From: Arthrobacter humicola
GTDB lineage: Bacteria > Actinomycetota > Actinomycetes > Actinomycetales > Micrococcaceae
DNA: 64,000 nucleotides
Assembly (NCBI RefSeq): GCF_022803015.1
Contig: NZ_JAFKON010000001.1
Span: 682,001 to 746,000 of the forward strand
Direction of reading: 5' to 3'
Part shown: one piece after another, positions 9,932 to 18,289 of the stretch
How positions within the stretch are numbered: the stretch's first letter is position 1
Layout: the number at the start of each line of letters is the position of its first letter
Notes under the pieces: generated by a model
The model's database searches: none
Told to the model about the DNA's origin: nothing
What the model saw: the letters and a program-made list of their open reading frames with translations, nothing else
Translations under genes and position numbers: made by a program

Positions 9932-10285
9932 ATGGTTGACGTCGAACGGTTCCGGATCCTCCTGCGCGAGGAACGTGACCGGAAGCTTGCCCTCCTGCCC
10001 GCCCTCCGCCGGGACATCACCTCGGTCAATGCCGCCCGCCTCGACTCCAACGTCGACGACGAACACGACCCCGAGGGCACGACGATCGCCTTCGAACTAT
10101 CCCAGGCCTCCGCGCTCCTGGAACAGAGCAGGGCTTCCCTGCTGCAGATCGATGCCGCCCTTGCGCGGATGGACGAGGGCACCTACGGAATCTGCGCTGT
10201 ATGCGCCACCCCGGTCCCCGAGGACCGGCTGGAGGCCAGGCCCTGGACCGCGTACTGCATCGCGCATGCCTCGGGCAAGGCATGA
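9932..10285 (+). CDS. TraR/DksA-type zinc-finger protein with CCCH ligands
   Basis: A 117-residue protein with an N-terminal coiled-coil-like helical part and a C-terminal DksA/TraR finger. Members bind the RNA polymerase secondary channel and modulate transcription. The finger reads C88-x2-C91-x17-C109-x2-H112, so the last canonical Cys is replaced by His. The DxxDxA tip motif of E. coli DksA is not obvious; DSNVDDEHDPEG lies in that region. An in-frame TTG at 9923 is an alternative start. Its TGA overlaps the ATG of the next gene (ATGA), implying translational coupling with the M50-like protease. Confidence 0.8.
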   Translation: MVDVERFRILLREERDRKLALLPALRRDITSVNAARLDSNVDDEHDPEGTTIAFELSQASALLEQSRASLLQIDAALARMDEGTYGICAVCATPVPEDRLEARPWTAYCIAHASGKA

Positions 10286-11070
10286 GTCCGCCCGGCCTGC
10301 TGGGGGAACCGAACCTCGCCCTGACATGGTGGGAGCGGATCGTTGCCGGATTCACCCACGCCCCCAGCCCGCACGTGAGCAGTATTGAGCTCGTGGCGGT
10401 GATCCTGCTGGCAGTGGCCGTCTCCCTGCCCCGCCTGTCCTGGCGCTACTTTGGCCTGCTCGCCACCGTGACCCACGAACTCGGCCACGCGTTTGCCGCC
10501 CTCACCACCGGCCAGCGGCTCGGCGGCATCCGGCTGGGCCTGGACCACTCCGGCACCACCACGACGTACAGCAGGAGCCGCCTCTCCGCCGCCTGGTCGA
10601 CGTTCTGGGGCTACCCCGTGCCCGCCGTCGTCGGGGCGGCGATGGTCTGGTGCGGTTTCAACGGCTGGGGGCCGGCCGCGATGTCGGTGGGCACGCTCAT
10701 CCTCCTGGCGTCCTTCCTGTTCCTCCGCAACGGCGTGGGCCTCCTCATCACGGCCGCCGCCGTACTGGCCGCGGCGCTCCTGGTGCTGTTCGTGCCGCCG
10801 GTGTTCAACGGCCACGTGATGATCGTGCTGGGCCTGGCGCTGCTGGTCGCTGCCGTCAGGGACCTCGGCAAACTGGCCAACGTCCATTTGCGGCACCGGG
10901 ACAGGCTCCCGACGTCGGACGCGTACCTGCTGGCCAGGGCCACCTCCATCCCCGCCGCGGTGTGGATTGCCCTCTTCGCCGTGGTTGTGGCCGGGGCATG
11001 GTGGTTTGCCTGGCAGCCGATGGCCCCTGTGTTCGCAGCCGCGTTCGGGCCGTTCCCTTCCCGGCCTTAG
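10282..11070 (+). CDS. M50-family membrane metallopeptidase
   Basis: A 262-residue multi-pass membrane protein with the zinc-protease motif HELGHAF (about residues 68-74) inside a hydrophobic segment, as in site-2 proteases (M50B-like, DUF-type actinobacterial branch). Later hydrophobic segments lie around 110-200 and 230-255. The usual second-ligand NxxPxxxxD motif is not clearly seen, though a polar TSDAYLLARAT segment follows the membrane core. It overlaps the TraR gene by four bases. Joint expression suggests a regulatory pair, but that is inference. Confidence 0.78.
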   Translation: MSPPGLLGEPNLALTWWERIVAGFTHAPSPHVSSIELVAVILLAVAVSLPRLSWRYFGLLATVTHELGHAFAALTTGQRLGGIRLGLDHSGTTTTYSRSRLSAAWSTFWGYPVPAVVGAAMVWCGFNGWGPAAMSVGTLILLASFLFLRNGVGLLITAAAVLAAALLVLFVPPVFNGHVMIVLGLALLVAAVRDLGKLANVHLRHRDRLPTSDAYLLARATSIPAAVWIALFAVVVAGAWWFAWQPMAPVFAAAFGPFPSRP

Positions 11071-11079
11071 GCTGGGACC

Positions 11080-12147
11080 ATGAGCCTGAGTACCCACACC
11101 GACGATCCGGGATTCAGCACCAAGGGCGCGTATGTGACCGGCGGCGAGGAATTCACCCGGGATACCAACTACATTGAGGACCGGATCACCCGGGACGGTG
11201 CCACGGGCGCCCACGGCGAGCCCGGCTGGCCCGTGGAACCTGGCCGCTACCGCCTCATCGCTGCGCGCGCCTGCCCGTGGGCCAACCGCACGGTGATCGT
11301 GCGCCGGCTCCTCGGCCTGGAGGCGGTCATCTCGCTCGGCCAGCCCGGCCCCGCCCATGACGCCAGGTCCTGGACGTTCGATCTCGACCCGGACGGCAGG
11401 GATCCCGTCCTCGGAATCGAACGCATCCAGGACGCCTACTTCCGCCGCTTCCCCGACTACCCCCGCGGGATTACCGTCCCGGCAATCGTGGACGTCCCCA
11501 GCGGGCAGGTAGTCACCAACAATTTCCCCCAGATCACGCTCGACTTTTCCACGGAGTGGACCCAGTACCACCGCGCCGGCGCGCCGGAGCTGTACCCGGA
11601 GCACCTCAGGGAAGAAATCGACGCCGTCAACAGGCGTGTCTTCACCGAGGTGAACAACGGCGTCTACCGCTGCGGCTTTGCCGGTTCCCAGGAGGCCTAC
11701 AACGCTGCCTACGATCGGCTCTGGACGGCCCTGGACTGGCTCGAGGAACGCCTGGCGGGCCAGCGGTACCTGGTGGGCGACACGATCACGGAGGCCGACG
11801 TCCGCCTGTTCACCACACTGGCCCGCTTCGACGCCGTGTACCACGGCCATTTCAAATGCAACCGGCAAAAGCTCAGCGAGATGCCGGTCCTGTGGGCCTA
11901 CGCGCGCGACTTGTTCCAGACGCCAGGGTTCGGCGACACCACCGACTTTGTGCAGATCAAGCAGCACTACTACATCGTGCATGAGGACATCAATCCCACC
12001 GGAGTGGTCCCGCGCGGACCGGAACTGGGCAACTGGCTCTCGGAGCACGGCCGCGAATCCCTCGGCGGCCGGCCGTTCGGCGACGGAACGCCGCCCGGAC
12101 CGGTCCGGGCCGGCGAAGAGGTCGCCCCGGGACACGGCGCAGCCTGA
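11080..12147 (+). CDS. Xi-class glutathione transferase (glutathionyl/mycothiol-hydroquinone reductase type)
   Basis: A 355-residue member of the YqjG/ECM4 Xi-class GST family. The thioredoxin-like domain carries the catalytic Cys in RACPWANR (C65). The C-terminal helical domain has NNGVYRCGFAGSQEAYN, GDTITEADVRLFTTLARFDAVYHGHFKCN and the terminal WAYARDLFQTPGFGDT, all family hallmarks. Characterised members reduce glutathionyl-hydroquinones. Actinobacteria normally use mycothiol, so the thiol partner here is likely mycothiol, which is inference. The stop overlaps the next gene's ATG by one base. Confidence 0.9.
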   Translation: MSLSTHTDDPGFSTKGAYVTGGEEFTRDTNYIEDRITRDGATGAHGEPGWPVEPGRYRLIAARACPWANRTVIVRRLLGLEAVISLGQPGPAHDARSWTFDLDPDGRDPVLGIERIQDAYFRRFPDYPRGITVPAIVDVPSGQVVTNNFPQITLDFSTEWTQYHRAGAPELYPEHLREEIDAVNRRVFTEVNNGVYRCGFAGSQEAYNAAYDRLWTALDWLEERLAGQRYLVGDTITEADVRLFTTLARFDAVYHGHFKCNRQKLSEMPVLWAYARDLFQTPGFGDTTDFVQIKQHYYIVHEDINPTGVVPRGPELGNWLSEHGRESLGGRPFGDGTPPGPVRAGEEVAPGHGAA

Positions 12148-13265
12148 TGCCGACAGCGGCCGGTGCGGCTCGCTTTGCCGCGCCCGGATTTGCGGGTGTG
12201 CGTGAGCTCTTCGACTCTTTCCTTTCCGAGGATCCGGGCTACAGCGCGCAGCTGTCGGCCTACCACCACGGCACCAAGGTGCTGGACCTCTGCGGCGGAC
12301 CGGGATTCGTCCCCGGCGACATCACGGGCACCTACTCCTGTTCCAAGGGAGTCGCCGCCTTCGTCATCGCCCTCCTCGTCCAGGACGGCCGGCTCGACCT
12401 TGACCGGACCGTCGCGTCCTACTGGCCCGAGTTCGGCGTCCACGGCAAGGACCGGCTCACGGTGCGGCAGGCCCTATCCCATCAGGCGGGGCTGCCCGGC
12501 GTCGCCGGCGGGTTTCCCCTGGCGGAGTTCGCCACCCCGGCCGCGGCGCGGCGTCTCGCGGCCTCGGCGCCGTTGTGGCGCCCGGGCACGGCCTTCGGCT
12601 ACCACGCCCTGACCATAGGGATCCTGATGGAGGAGCTCTGCCGCCGCGTCACGGGGATGACGCTGCAGGGGCTCTACGACGAACGCATCCGCCGCCCGTG
12701 GGGCATCGACTTCTTCCTGGGCCTGCCCGAGGACCAGGAACCCCGGTACCGCGAGGTGCTCTACGACCCTGACCCGGCCCAGCCGTGGCTGGACCCGCTC
12801 AGCCTCGACGGGCTGAACAGCAACGCGCCGGTCAGCACCATCATGGAACTGCCCAACCACCGCTTGGTGCGCGCCTCGGGTATGAGCAGCGCAGGTGGTG
12901 TGGGGTCAGCCGAGGGGCTGGCCAGGCTCTACGCCGCCGCCACCACCGGAGTGGACGGCGTTCCCGCTTTCCTGAACCCCGCCACCATCGAGCTCATGGC
13001 CGCTGAGCAGGTCTGGGGACTGGACCGGTGCTCCGGGCAGGACAACGCCTTTGCCGTCGTGTTCATGAAACCCCAGCCTGGGCGGAACTTCGGCAGCCAG
13101 CTGGCCTTCGGGCACGAGGGAGCGAACGCGGCCCTCGGCTTCGCGGATCCCGGCTACGGCCTCGGGTTCGGGTATGTGCCCCGCCGCAGCGAGGAAGGCC
13201 GGACCGAGGGGCGGGCCCAGCGGCTGTCCGCGGCGGTGCGGCGGGCCGCCCACGCGGCGTCCTGA
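12147..13265 (+). CDS. Serine hydrolase, beta-lactamase/EstB family
   Basis: A 372-residue class C beta-lactamase-fold protein (PF00144). The nucleophile motif SxxK is S64-C-S-K67 in TGTYSCSKG; the second motif is the YHA stretch in FGYHALTIG near residue 150. The HxG-type third motif is consistent with the FGHEGANAALGF segment near 325. No signal peptide is visible, so it is likely a cytoplasmic esterase or amidase rather than a secreted lactamase. It is translationally coupled to the preceding GST gene (TGATG). Confidence 0.85.
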   Translation: MPTAAGAARFAAPGFAGVRELFDSFLSEDPGYSAQLSAYHHGTKVLDLCGGPGFVPGDITGTYSCSKGVAAFVIALLVQDGRLDLDRTVASYWPEFGVHGKDRLTVRQALSHQAGLPGVAGGFPLAEFATPAAARRLAASAPLWRPGTAFGYHALTIGILMEELCRRVTGMTLQGLYDERIRRPWGIDFFLGLPEDQEPRYREVLYDPDPAQPWLDPLSLDGLNSNAPVSTIMELPNHRLVRASGMSSAGGVGSAEGLARLYAAATTGVDGVPAFLNPATIELMAAEQVWGLDRCSGQDNAFAVVFMKPQPGRNFGSQLAFGHEGANAALGFADPGYGLGFGYVPRRSEEGRTEGRAQRLSAAVRRAAHAAS

Positions 13266-13346
13266 CCGGCCCCGTTTCGGCTTGGGCGGCCCGCTCCGGG
13301 GTTCGTCCAGTTGTCGCACGAGCCTCCCGGCCATAGGGTGAGCCGA

Positions 13347-14498
13347 ATGGCCATTCCAGAAAAGCAAGCCGGCAACCCGCCCTCCCTGCTGCGCCGATGG
13401 ACCCGCACCGCGGGCAGCGCTGTCGCCGCGGCGGTGCTGTGGCCCCGGCTGCAGCTGGCCCTGAAAGCCGGGCTGGCCGCGGGCGTCGCCTTCGCGATCG
13501 CACCCTTCATGCCGGGCTCAGCGGCCGACTATCCGTACTACGCCCCGCTGGGCGCCTTGGTGGCCATGTACGAGAACGTTGCCGGCTCCATGCGGCAGGG
13601 CGTCCAGACGCTCGTCGGACTGGCGATCGGGGTGGGCCTTGCGTTCATGCTGTTCAGCCTCGGCTCGCCGTCGCCGTGGACGGTCGCGGTGGTCATGGGA
13701 CTGGGCGTTATCCTCGCCGGCCTACCCAAGATCGGTTCGGGCCGGGACTGGATCCCGACGGCGGCGCTCCTGGTGCTGTTGGTCGGCGGCCATAATCCGG
13801 ACACGTTCTCCTTCGGATACCTGTTCCAGATGGGCGTCGGCGTCACGGTGGGCATCGTCGTGAACCTGCTGGTCTTCCCGCCGCTGCACTTCCGGGCGGC
13901 AGAGCTAAGTATCGCGGAACTGCGCCAGGCCCTCGCCCAGCAACTCTGGGACATGGGCAAGGCGCTGAAGGAAAGCTGGCCGCCGGAGCATGTTGACTGG
14001 TCCCGCCGCTCGGAAGCGCTCGCAGCCCACGCCCGCTCCGTGCGGCTCGCCGTCGAAAAAGCCGACGCCAGCCGCCAGGCAAATCCCCGACGCCACCTGC
14101 ATCCGCGCGACCTGAACCTCGACTACCGGAACCTGCGGGATCTCGAGCGCCTGACCTTCCACGTCCAGGACGTGACCCAAGTGCTCTCGGATGTCATCTG
14201 GGCCGAGGACACCCCCTTTGTGGTGCCCGACGAATACGCAGTGCCCCTCGGGGACGCCATGGCTTCCGTCGGCGACGTGCTGCGGGCTCTGGAAGAGGAA
14301 CAGCCCGAACGCCAGACCGAGCTGGCGGCTGCCGCCGATGCGGCGATCAGCGAACTGACCGCCCGGATTGGCTCCGAGCAGCACAGCACGGACGCCCCGA
14401 GCGCGGTCGAATCCATCCTCTTGAGCCTGCACCGCATGCTGCGCGTGGCCACGCCCGGGCGGCCGGAGGCCAAACCGGCCACGGCGCCGGCAGACTAG
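13347..14498 (+). CDS. FUSC-family aromatic-acid-exporter-like membrane protein
   Basis: A 383-residue protein. About six membrane helices (residues 35-185) resemble the FUSC/aromatic acid exporter family, including the PYYAPLGALVAMYENVAGS segment, and are followed by a long helical cytoplasmic part (190-383). Family members export aromatic acids or similar small molecules. The start ATG 13347 is preceded by AGGGTGA; a second in-frame ATG 36 bases upstream has no good ribosome site. Substrate unknown. Convergent with the fatty-acid module; a terminator lies in the gap. Confidence 0.75.
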   Translation: MAIPEKQAGNPPSLLRRWTRTAGSAVAAAVLWPRLQLALKAGLAAGVAFAIAPFMPGSAADYPYYAPLGALVAMYENVAGSMRQGVQTLVGLAIGVGLAFMLFSLGSPSPWTVAVVMGLGVILAGLPKIGSGRDWIPTAALLVLLVGGHNPDTFSFGYLFQMGVGVTVGIVVNLLVFPPLHFRAAELSIAELRQALAQQLWDMGKALKESWPPEHVDWSRRSEALAAHARSVRLAVEKADASRQANPRRHLHPRDLNLDYRNLRDLERLTFHVQDVTQVLSDVIWAEDTPFVVPDEYAVPLGDAMASVGDVLRALEEEQPERQTELAAAADAAISELTARIGSEQHSTDAPSAVESILLSLHRMLRVATPGRPEAKPATAPAD

Positions 14499-14520
14499 GA
14501 AATACTTTCCGTCTGCCGGC
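14486..14520. terminator. Bidirectional terminator overlapping a stop codon
   Basis: GCCGGCAGAC (14486-14495) pairs with GTCTGCCGGC (14511-14520). After a TA bulge the inner stem GGAAA/TTTCC extends pairing around a 3-nt loop. The left arm covers the end of the FUSC gene and its stop. Confidence 0.75.
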
Positions 14521-14579
14521 GGGGCGGGCCGGTCTGACCCGGTCGGTCTGTCTGTCCTGCCCGGCTGTGGCAGCGCCGG

Positions 14580-15494
14580 CTATGGCAGCGCCGCGACAGA
14601 GCCGCTGAAGTGCCGGCGCCCGGACAGCGGGTTCCATGCCACGTAGGCCGAGCGCTCCCACCCGCCGCCGTCCGCCTGCACGGTGCTGATGTCGAGCGCC
14701 ACGCGGGCCGGCAGGAACACGGGGGCCTCGAAGGCCACCTCCCAGGTGAACGAATCCCCCCGGACGGCACCGACGTCGGCCAGCGCCCGGGACGCCAGGT
14801 ACATGCCGTGGGCAAGGGACCGCCGCTGCCCGAGGGCCTTGGCGGTCAGGACGCTCAGGTGGATGGGGTTGAAGTCCCCGGACACAGCCGCGTAGGCACG
14901 CCCGGTATCGACGCCCAGCTGCCACAGGGCCGTGGGATCCGGCACGGAGAATGGCGGCGGCGGCACGGCCACCGAGGCCTTGTCGATCCCCGGAAGGAAC
15001 ACCCCCTTGGCCAGGTAGGTCGAGACCCCACGCCAGCGGACTTCATCTTGGCCGGCGGCACGGACCTCCGCGACGACATCGAGCTGCGTGCCGGCGCGGT
15101 GCCCGCGCAGGTTCTCCACCCGGGCCCGGATATCCAGGGCCTGGGTGAACAGGACCGGCGCGGACTGCACCACGGTGTTCGTCAGATGGATCATGCCCAG
15201 CAGGGGCAGCGGAAAATCGTCCCGGTTCATCACGCTCATGGCCAGCGGAAACGCCAGGGCATGGATGAAGCCGGCGGGGAGGACATCGCTCGCGCTCTCG
15301 CCGATCAGGTGCTGGAAGGCCGTCAGGTTGGCGACGTCGGCCTTCACGCCACGGACCTCGTGGGTGTAGGCCGGCAGTTCGGTGCCGCCGTGGGTGCCCA
15401 GGACCCGGCGCCGTGCCGCGGCGGCCGCTGCGTTGACGTAGAGCTTGGACAGTGCGGGCATCTCGCCCAGGATGACGGTCTGGGGTCCGCTCAT
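14580..15494 (-). CDS. MaoC-family hydratase/dehydratase (HtdX type)
   Basis: A 304-residue double-hotdog (R)-hydratase. The C-terminal hotdog carries the hydratase-2 motif in YAAVSGDFNPIHLS (about residues 200-213) with the catalytic Asp and His, followed by LAHGMYLASRAL. The N-terminal hotdog holds the substrate tunnel. It would interconvert 3-hydroxyacyl and enoyl thioesters. Gene order dehydratase, long FabG, thiolase matches mycobacterial htdX (Rv0241c)-fabG4 (Rv0242c)-fadA2 (Rv0243), which supports the assignment. The start overlaps the stop of the upstream fabG4-like gene by ATGA, so the two are translated as a unit. Confidence 0.88.
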   Translation of the reverse strand: MSGPQTVILGEMPALSKLYVNAAAAAARRRVLGTHGGTELPAYTHEVRGVKADVANLTAFQHLIGESASDVLPAGFIHALAFPLAMSVMNRDDFPLPLLGMIHLTNTVVQSAPVLFTQALDIRARVENLRGHRAGTQLDVVAEVRAAGQDEVRWRGVSTYLAKGVFLPGIDKASVAVPPPPFSVPDPTALWQLGVDTGRAYAAVSGDFNPIHLSVLTAKALGQRRSLAHGMYLASRALADVGAVRGDSFTWEVAFEAPVFLPARVALDISTVQADGGGWERSAYVAWNPLSGRRHFSGSVAALP

Positions 15495-16831
15495 GCGCCG
15501 ACCAGGTTCTGCCCGCAGACGCGCAGCACCTCCCCGGAAATCCCACCCGCGGCGTCGCTGGCCAGGAACGCGATGGCCTCGGCGACGTCGCCCGGCCGGC
15601 CGCCCTGCTGCAGGGAGTTGAGCCGGCGCGCCACTTCGCGGGTGGCGAACGGGATCCTGGCGGTCATCTCCGTTTCAATGAAGCCGGGCGCAACGGCGTT
15701 GATGGACCCGCCGCGTTCGCCGATCAGCGCCGCCGTGGCGCGGACCATGCCTATCACGCCGGCCTTGGACGCGGCATAGTTGGTCTGGCCGCGGTTCCCG
15801 GCGATCCCGCTGGTGGAGGCCACGGACACGATCCTGGGCGAGTCGCGGAAGTGCTCCGAGGCCAGCAGGGCCTCATTGATCCGCAGCTGCGCGGCGATGT
15901 TGACCGCGAGCACGGAGTTCCAGCGGCCGGCGTCCATGTTGGCCAGGAGCTTGTCCCGGGTGATCCCTGCGTTGTGGATCATGATGTCCAGCCGGCCATG
16001 CCGTGCCGCGGCGTGGTCGATGATCCGCTGGCCGGCGTCGTCGCGGCTGATGTCCAGCTGCAGGGCCGTCCCATGGACCTCGTTGGCCACTGCCGCCAGA
16101 TGCTCTCCCGCCGCCGGAATGTCCACGAGGATGAGTGTGGCGCCGTCGCGGTAGAGGGTGCGGGCAATTGCGGCCCCGATGCCGCGCGCTGCGCCGGTCA
16201 CCACGGCCACCTTGCCGGCCAGCGGCTTCTCGACGTCGTCGGGCAGCTGGCCGGCGCCGGAGCTGACGGTCAGGAACTGCCCGTCTACGAACGCCGAGCG
16301 GCCCGAGAGGAAGAACCTCAGCGCCCCCAGTGCTGCCGGGCTCGTGGTCCGGGCGCCGCCGGCGAGCAGGATGCCGTTGCCGGTGGCGCCGGCACGGAGT
16401 TCCTTCGCCAAAGACCGCAGGAGACCGTCCACGCCCTGCCTGGCAGCCGCCGTTGCCGGTTCCGTGGCCGAGCCCGCCGTGCGGGACATAGTGATGACGC
16501 GGGCGTTCGGGGCGAGGTCACGCAGCGAGGCGGCGGCGGTGAGGACCGGCTTCTCAAGATCGCCGGGGTGGGCCAGCTCGTCCAGCACCAGGATGATGGC
16601 GCCGAGCTTCTCCTTGGGTATCGCGTGTCGACGGACATCGAGGTTCCAGTCCAGCAGGGTGGCGGCGAGCTCGTCGGCGCCGCCGGTTGATCCCTGGACC
16701 AGGACCGGTCCGTCGATGAGGGGGCGGCCGGGCTCGTGCCGCCGGAGGACCACTGGCTGCGGGAGGCCGAGCCGCTTGGCGAGGTCTTTGCCGATTCCGT
16801 GGCTGACCAGCCGGGTGTACTTGTCGCTCAT
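15491..16831 (-). CDS. High-molecular-weight 3-oxoacyl-ACP/CoA reductase (FabG4 type)
   Basis: A 446-residue long FabG. The N-terminal half (1-200) is a degenerate flavodoxin-like domain; the C-terminal half is a complete SDR with VVTGAARGIGAAIART (cofactor loop), NAG in MIHNAGITRDKLL and the catalytic Ser plus YAASK in NYAASKAGVIGM. Its mycobacterial counterpart, FabG4, reduces 3-oxoacyl-CoA with NADH. The start MSDKYTRLV at 16831 fits the family N-terminus; the frame remains open further upstream but there overlaps the thiolase gene. It lies between the thiolase (10 bases away) and the dehydratase (4-base overlap), forming one operon. Confidence 0.9.
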   Translation of the reverse strand: MSDKYTRLVSHGIGKDLAKRLGLPQPVVLRRHEPGRPLIDGPVLVQGSTGGADELAATLLDWNLDVRRHAIPKEKLGAIILVLDELAHPGDLEKPVLTAAASLRDLAPNARVITMSRTAGSATEPATAAARQGVDGLLRSLAKELRAGATGNGILLAGGARTTSPAALGALRFFLSGRSAFVDGQFLTVSSGAGQLPDDVEKPLAGKVAVVTGAARGIGAAIARTLYRDGATLILVDIPAAGEHLAAVANEVHGTALQLDISRDDAGQRIIDHAAARHGRLDIMIHNAGITRDKLLANMDAGRWNSVLAVNIAAQLRINEALLASEHFRDSPRIVSVASTSGIAGNRGQTNYAASKAGVIGMVRATAALIGERGGSINAVAPGFIETEMTARIPFATREVARRLNSLQQGGRPGDVAEAIAFLASDAAGGISGEVLRVCGQNLVGA

Positions 16832-16841
16832 CCGGTTCTCC

Positions 16842-18227
16842 CTAGAGTGCTTCGAGGATTGCGACGACGCCCTGGCCGCCGGCGGCGCAAATGGACACGA
16901 GGCCGCGGGCCGGACGCCCGTTGACGTCTCCCTTTTCGTGCAGCATTTTGGCCAGCGAGGCCACGATCCTGCCGCCCGTGGCCGCAAACGGGTGTCCGGC
17001 GGCCAGCGAGGAGCCGTTGACGTTCAACTTGGCCCGGTCGATGCTGCCGAAGGCGCCGTCCAGGCCCAGGCGGGTGCGGCCGAATTCGTCGTCCTCCCAC
17101 GCCGCGAGGGTACTGAGCACCGTGCCGGCGAAAGCCTCGTGGATCTCGAAGAAGTCGATGTCCGCGAGGCTGAGATTGTGGCGTGCGAGAAGCCGCGGCA
17201 CCGCGAAGGCCGGGGCCATGAGCAGCCCGTCTTTGCCGTGGACAAAGTCGACGGCGGCAGCCTCGCCGTCGATCACCGCGGCGAGCTTGGGGAGGTCGTG
17301 GGCGTCGGCCCATTCCTCGGACGCCAGCAGAACGGTGGAGGCGCCATCGGTCAGCGGGGTGGAATTGCCGGCCGTCATGGTCGCCTCGGCGCCCAGGTTC
17401 TTGCCGAAAACGGGCTTGAGGGTGGCCAGTTTCTCCGGGCTCGTGTCGGCGCGCAGGTTGGAGTCGCGGCTCAGTCCCCGGTAGGGGGTCAGGAGGTCAT
17501 CGAAGAAGCCTGCGTCGTAGGCCGCGGCCAGGTTCCGGTGGCTGTTGAAGGCCAGTTCGTCCTGGGCCTCGCGGGTGATCTTCCACTGCGCCGTGGTCAG
17601 CGCCTGGTGCTCGCCCATCGACAGGCCGGTGCGCGGCTCCCCCGTGTTCGGGGCGTCGGGCGCCAGATCCTTGGGACGGAGCCGGCTGAGGACCTGCAGT
17701 TTCCGGGACATCGTCTTGGCGCGGTTGAGGTCAAGGAGCACCTCGCGGAGTCCCTCGCTGACGGCGATGGGGGCGTCAGAGGCGGAGTCGACGCCGCCGG
17801 CGATCGCGGAATCGATCTGGCCCAGCTTGATCTTGTTCGCCAGGCCGAGCACCGTTTCCAGGCCGGTGGCGCAGGCCTGCTGGAGGTCATACGCCGGGGT
17901 CTCGGCGGAGAGGGCCGAGCCGAGCACCGCTTCCCGGGTGAGGTTGAAATCCCGGGAGTGCTTGAGGACCGCCCCCGCAGCCACTTCCCCGATCCGTTCG
18001 TCCTGCAGGCCGAAGCGGGCGATCAGGCCATCAAGGGCGGCCGTGAGCATGTCCTGGTTGGAGGACTTCGTGTACGCGCCTCCGGTCCGGGCGAACGGGA
18101 TGCGGTTGCCGCCCACGACCACGGCCTTGCGGAGTTGTGCCGGGCCTGCGCCGGCGTGCTGTGTCTTCCCGGCGGCGGATGCGGCGGCTGGCTGGGGGCG
18201 GGGCACTGACTGTCCGTTGACGGACAT
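16842..18227 (-). CDS. Acetyl-CoA acyltransferase, FadA2-type thiolase
   Basis: A 461-residue thiolase with all catalytic elements: nucleophile Cys in QQACATG (about residue 116), HEAFAGT, AAGHPFAATGGR with the catalytic His, and the second Cys in VSICAAGGQG. The start ATG 18227 is preceded by AAGGAGACAG, an excellent ribosome site. It heads the minus-strand operon thiolase-fabG4-htdX, and the promoter region carries a 33-bp palindrome shared with the divergent TetR gene. It probably cleaves or condenses 3-oxoacyl-CoA in fatty-acid turnover. Confidence 0.92.
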   Translation of the reverse strand: MSVNGQSVPRPQPAAASAAGKTQHAGAGPAQLRKAVVVGGNRIPFARTGGAYTKSSNQDMLTAALDGLIARFGLQDERIGEVAAGAVLKHSRDFNLTREAVLGSALSAETPAYDLQQACATGLETVLGLANKIKLGQIDSAIAGGVDSASDAPIAVSEGLREVLLDLNRAKTMSRKLQVLSRLRPKDLAPDAPNTGEPRTGLSMGEHQALTTAQWKITREAQDELAFNSHRNLAAAYDAGFFDDLLTPYRGLSRDSNLRADTSPEKLATLKPVFGKNLGAEATMTAGNSTPLTDGASTVLLASEEWADAHDLPKLAAVIDGEAAAVDFVHGKDGLLMAPAFAVPRLLARHNLSLADIDFFEIHEAFAGTVLSTLAAWEDDEFGRTRLGLDGAFGSIDRAKLNVNGSSLAAGHPFAATGGRIVASLAKMLHEKGDVNGRPARGLVSICAAGGQGVVAILEAL

Positions 18228-18256
18228 GGGCTGTCTCCTTCGATCAAAGCGATTAC

Positions 18257-18289
18257 CGATACCCAGCGTACCTGATACGCTGGGTATCG
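18257..18289. promoter_or_regulatory. Predicted TetR operator, 33-bp palindrome
   Basis: CGATACCCAGCGTA (18257-18270), five spacer bases, then TACGCTGGGTATCG (18276-18289): a perfect 14-bp dyad. It lies between the divergent thiolase and tetR genes. Its last base is the first base of the tetR GTG, so bound repressor would block both promoters. Confidence 0.85.

Noticed and set aside
10183..12135. Long open frame on the minus strand opposite the M50 and GST genes
   Set aside because: It is Gly/Arg/Glu-rich with no recognisable domain and is explained by the G+C-rich codon usage of the real genes on the other strand.
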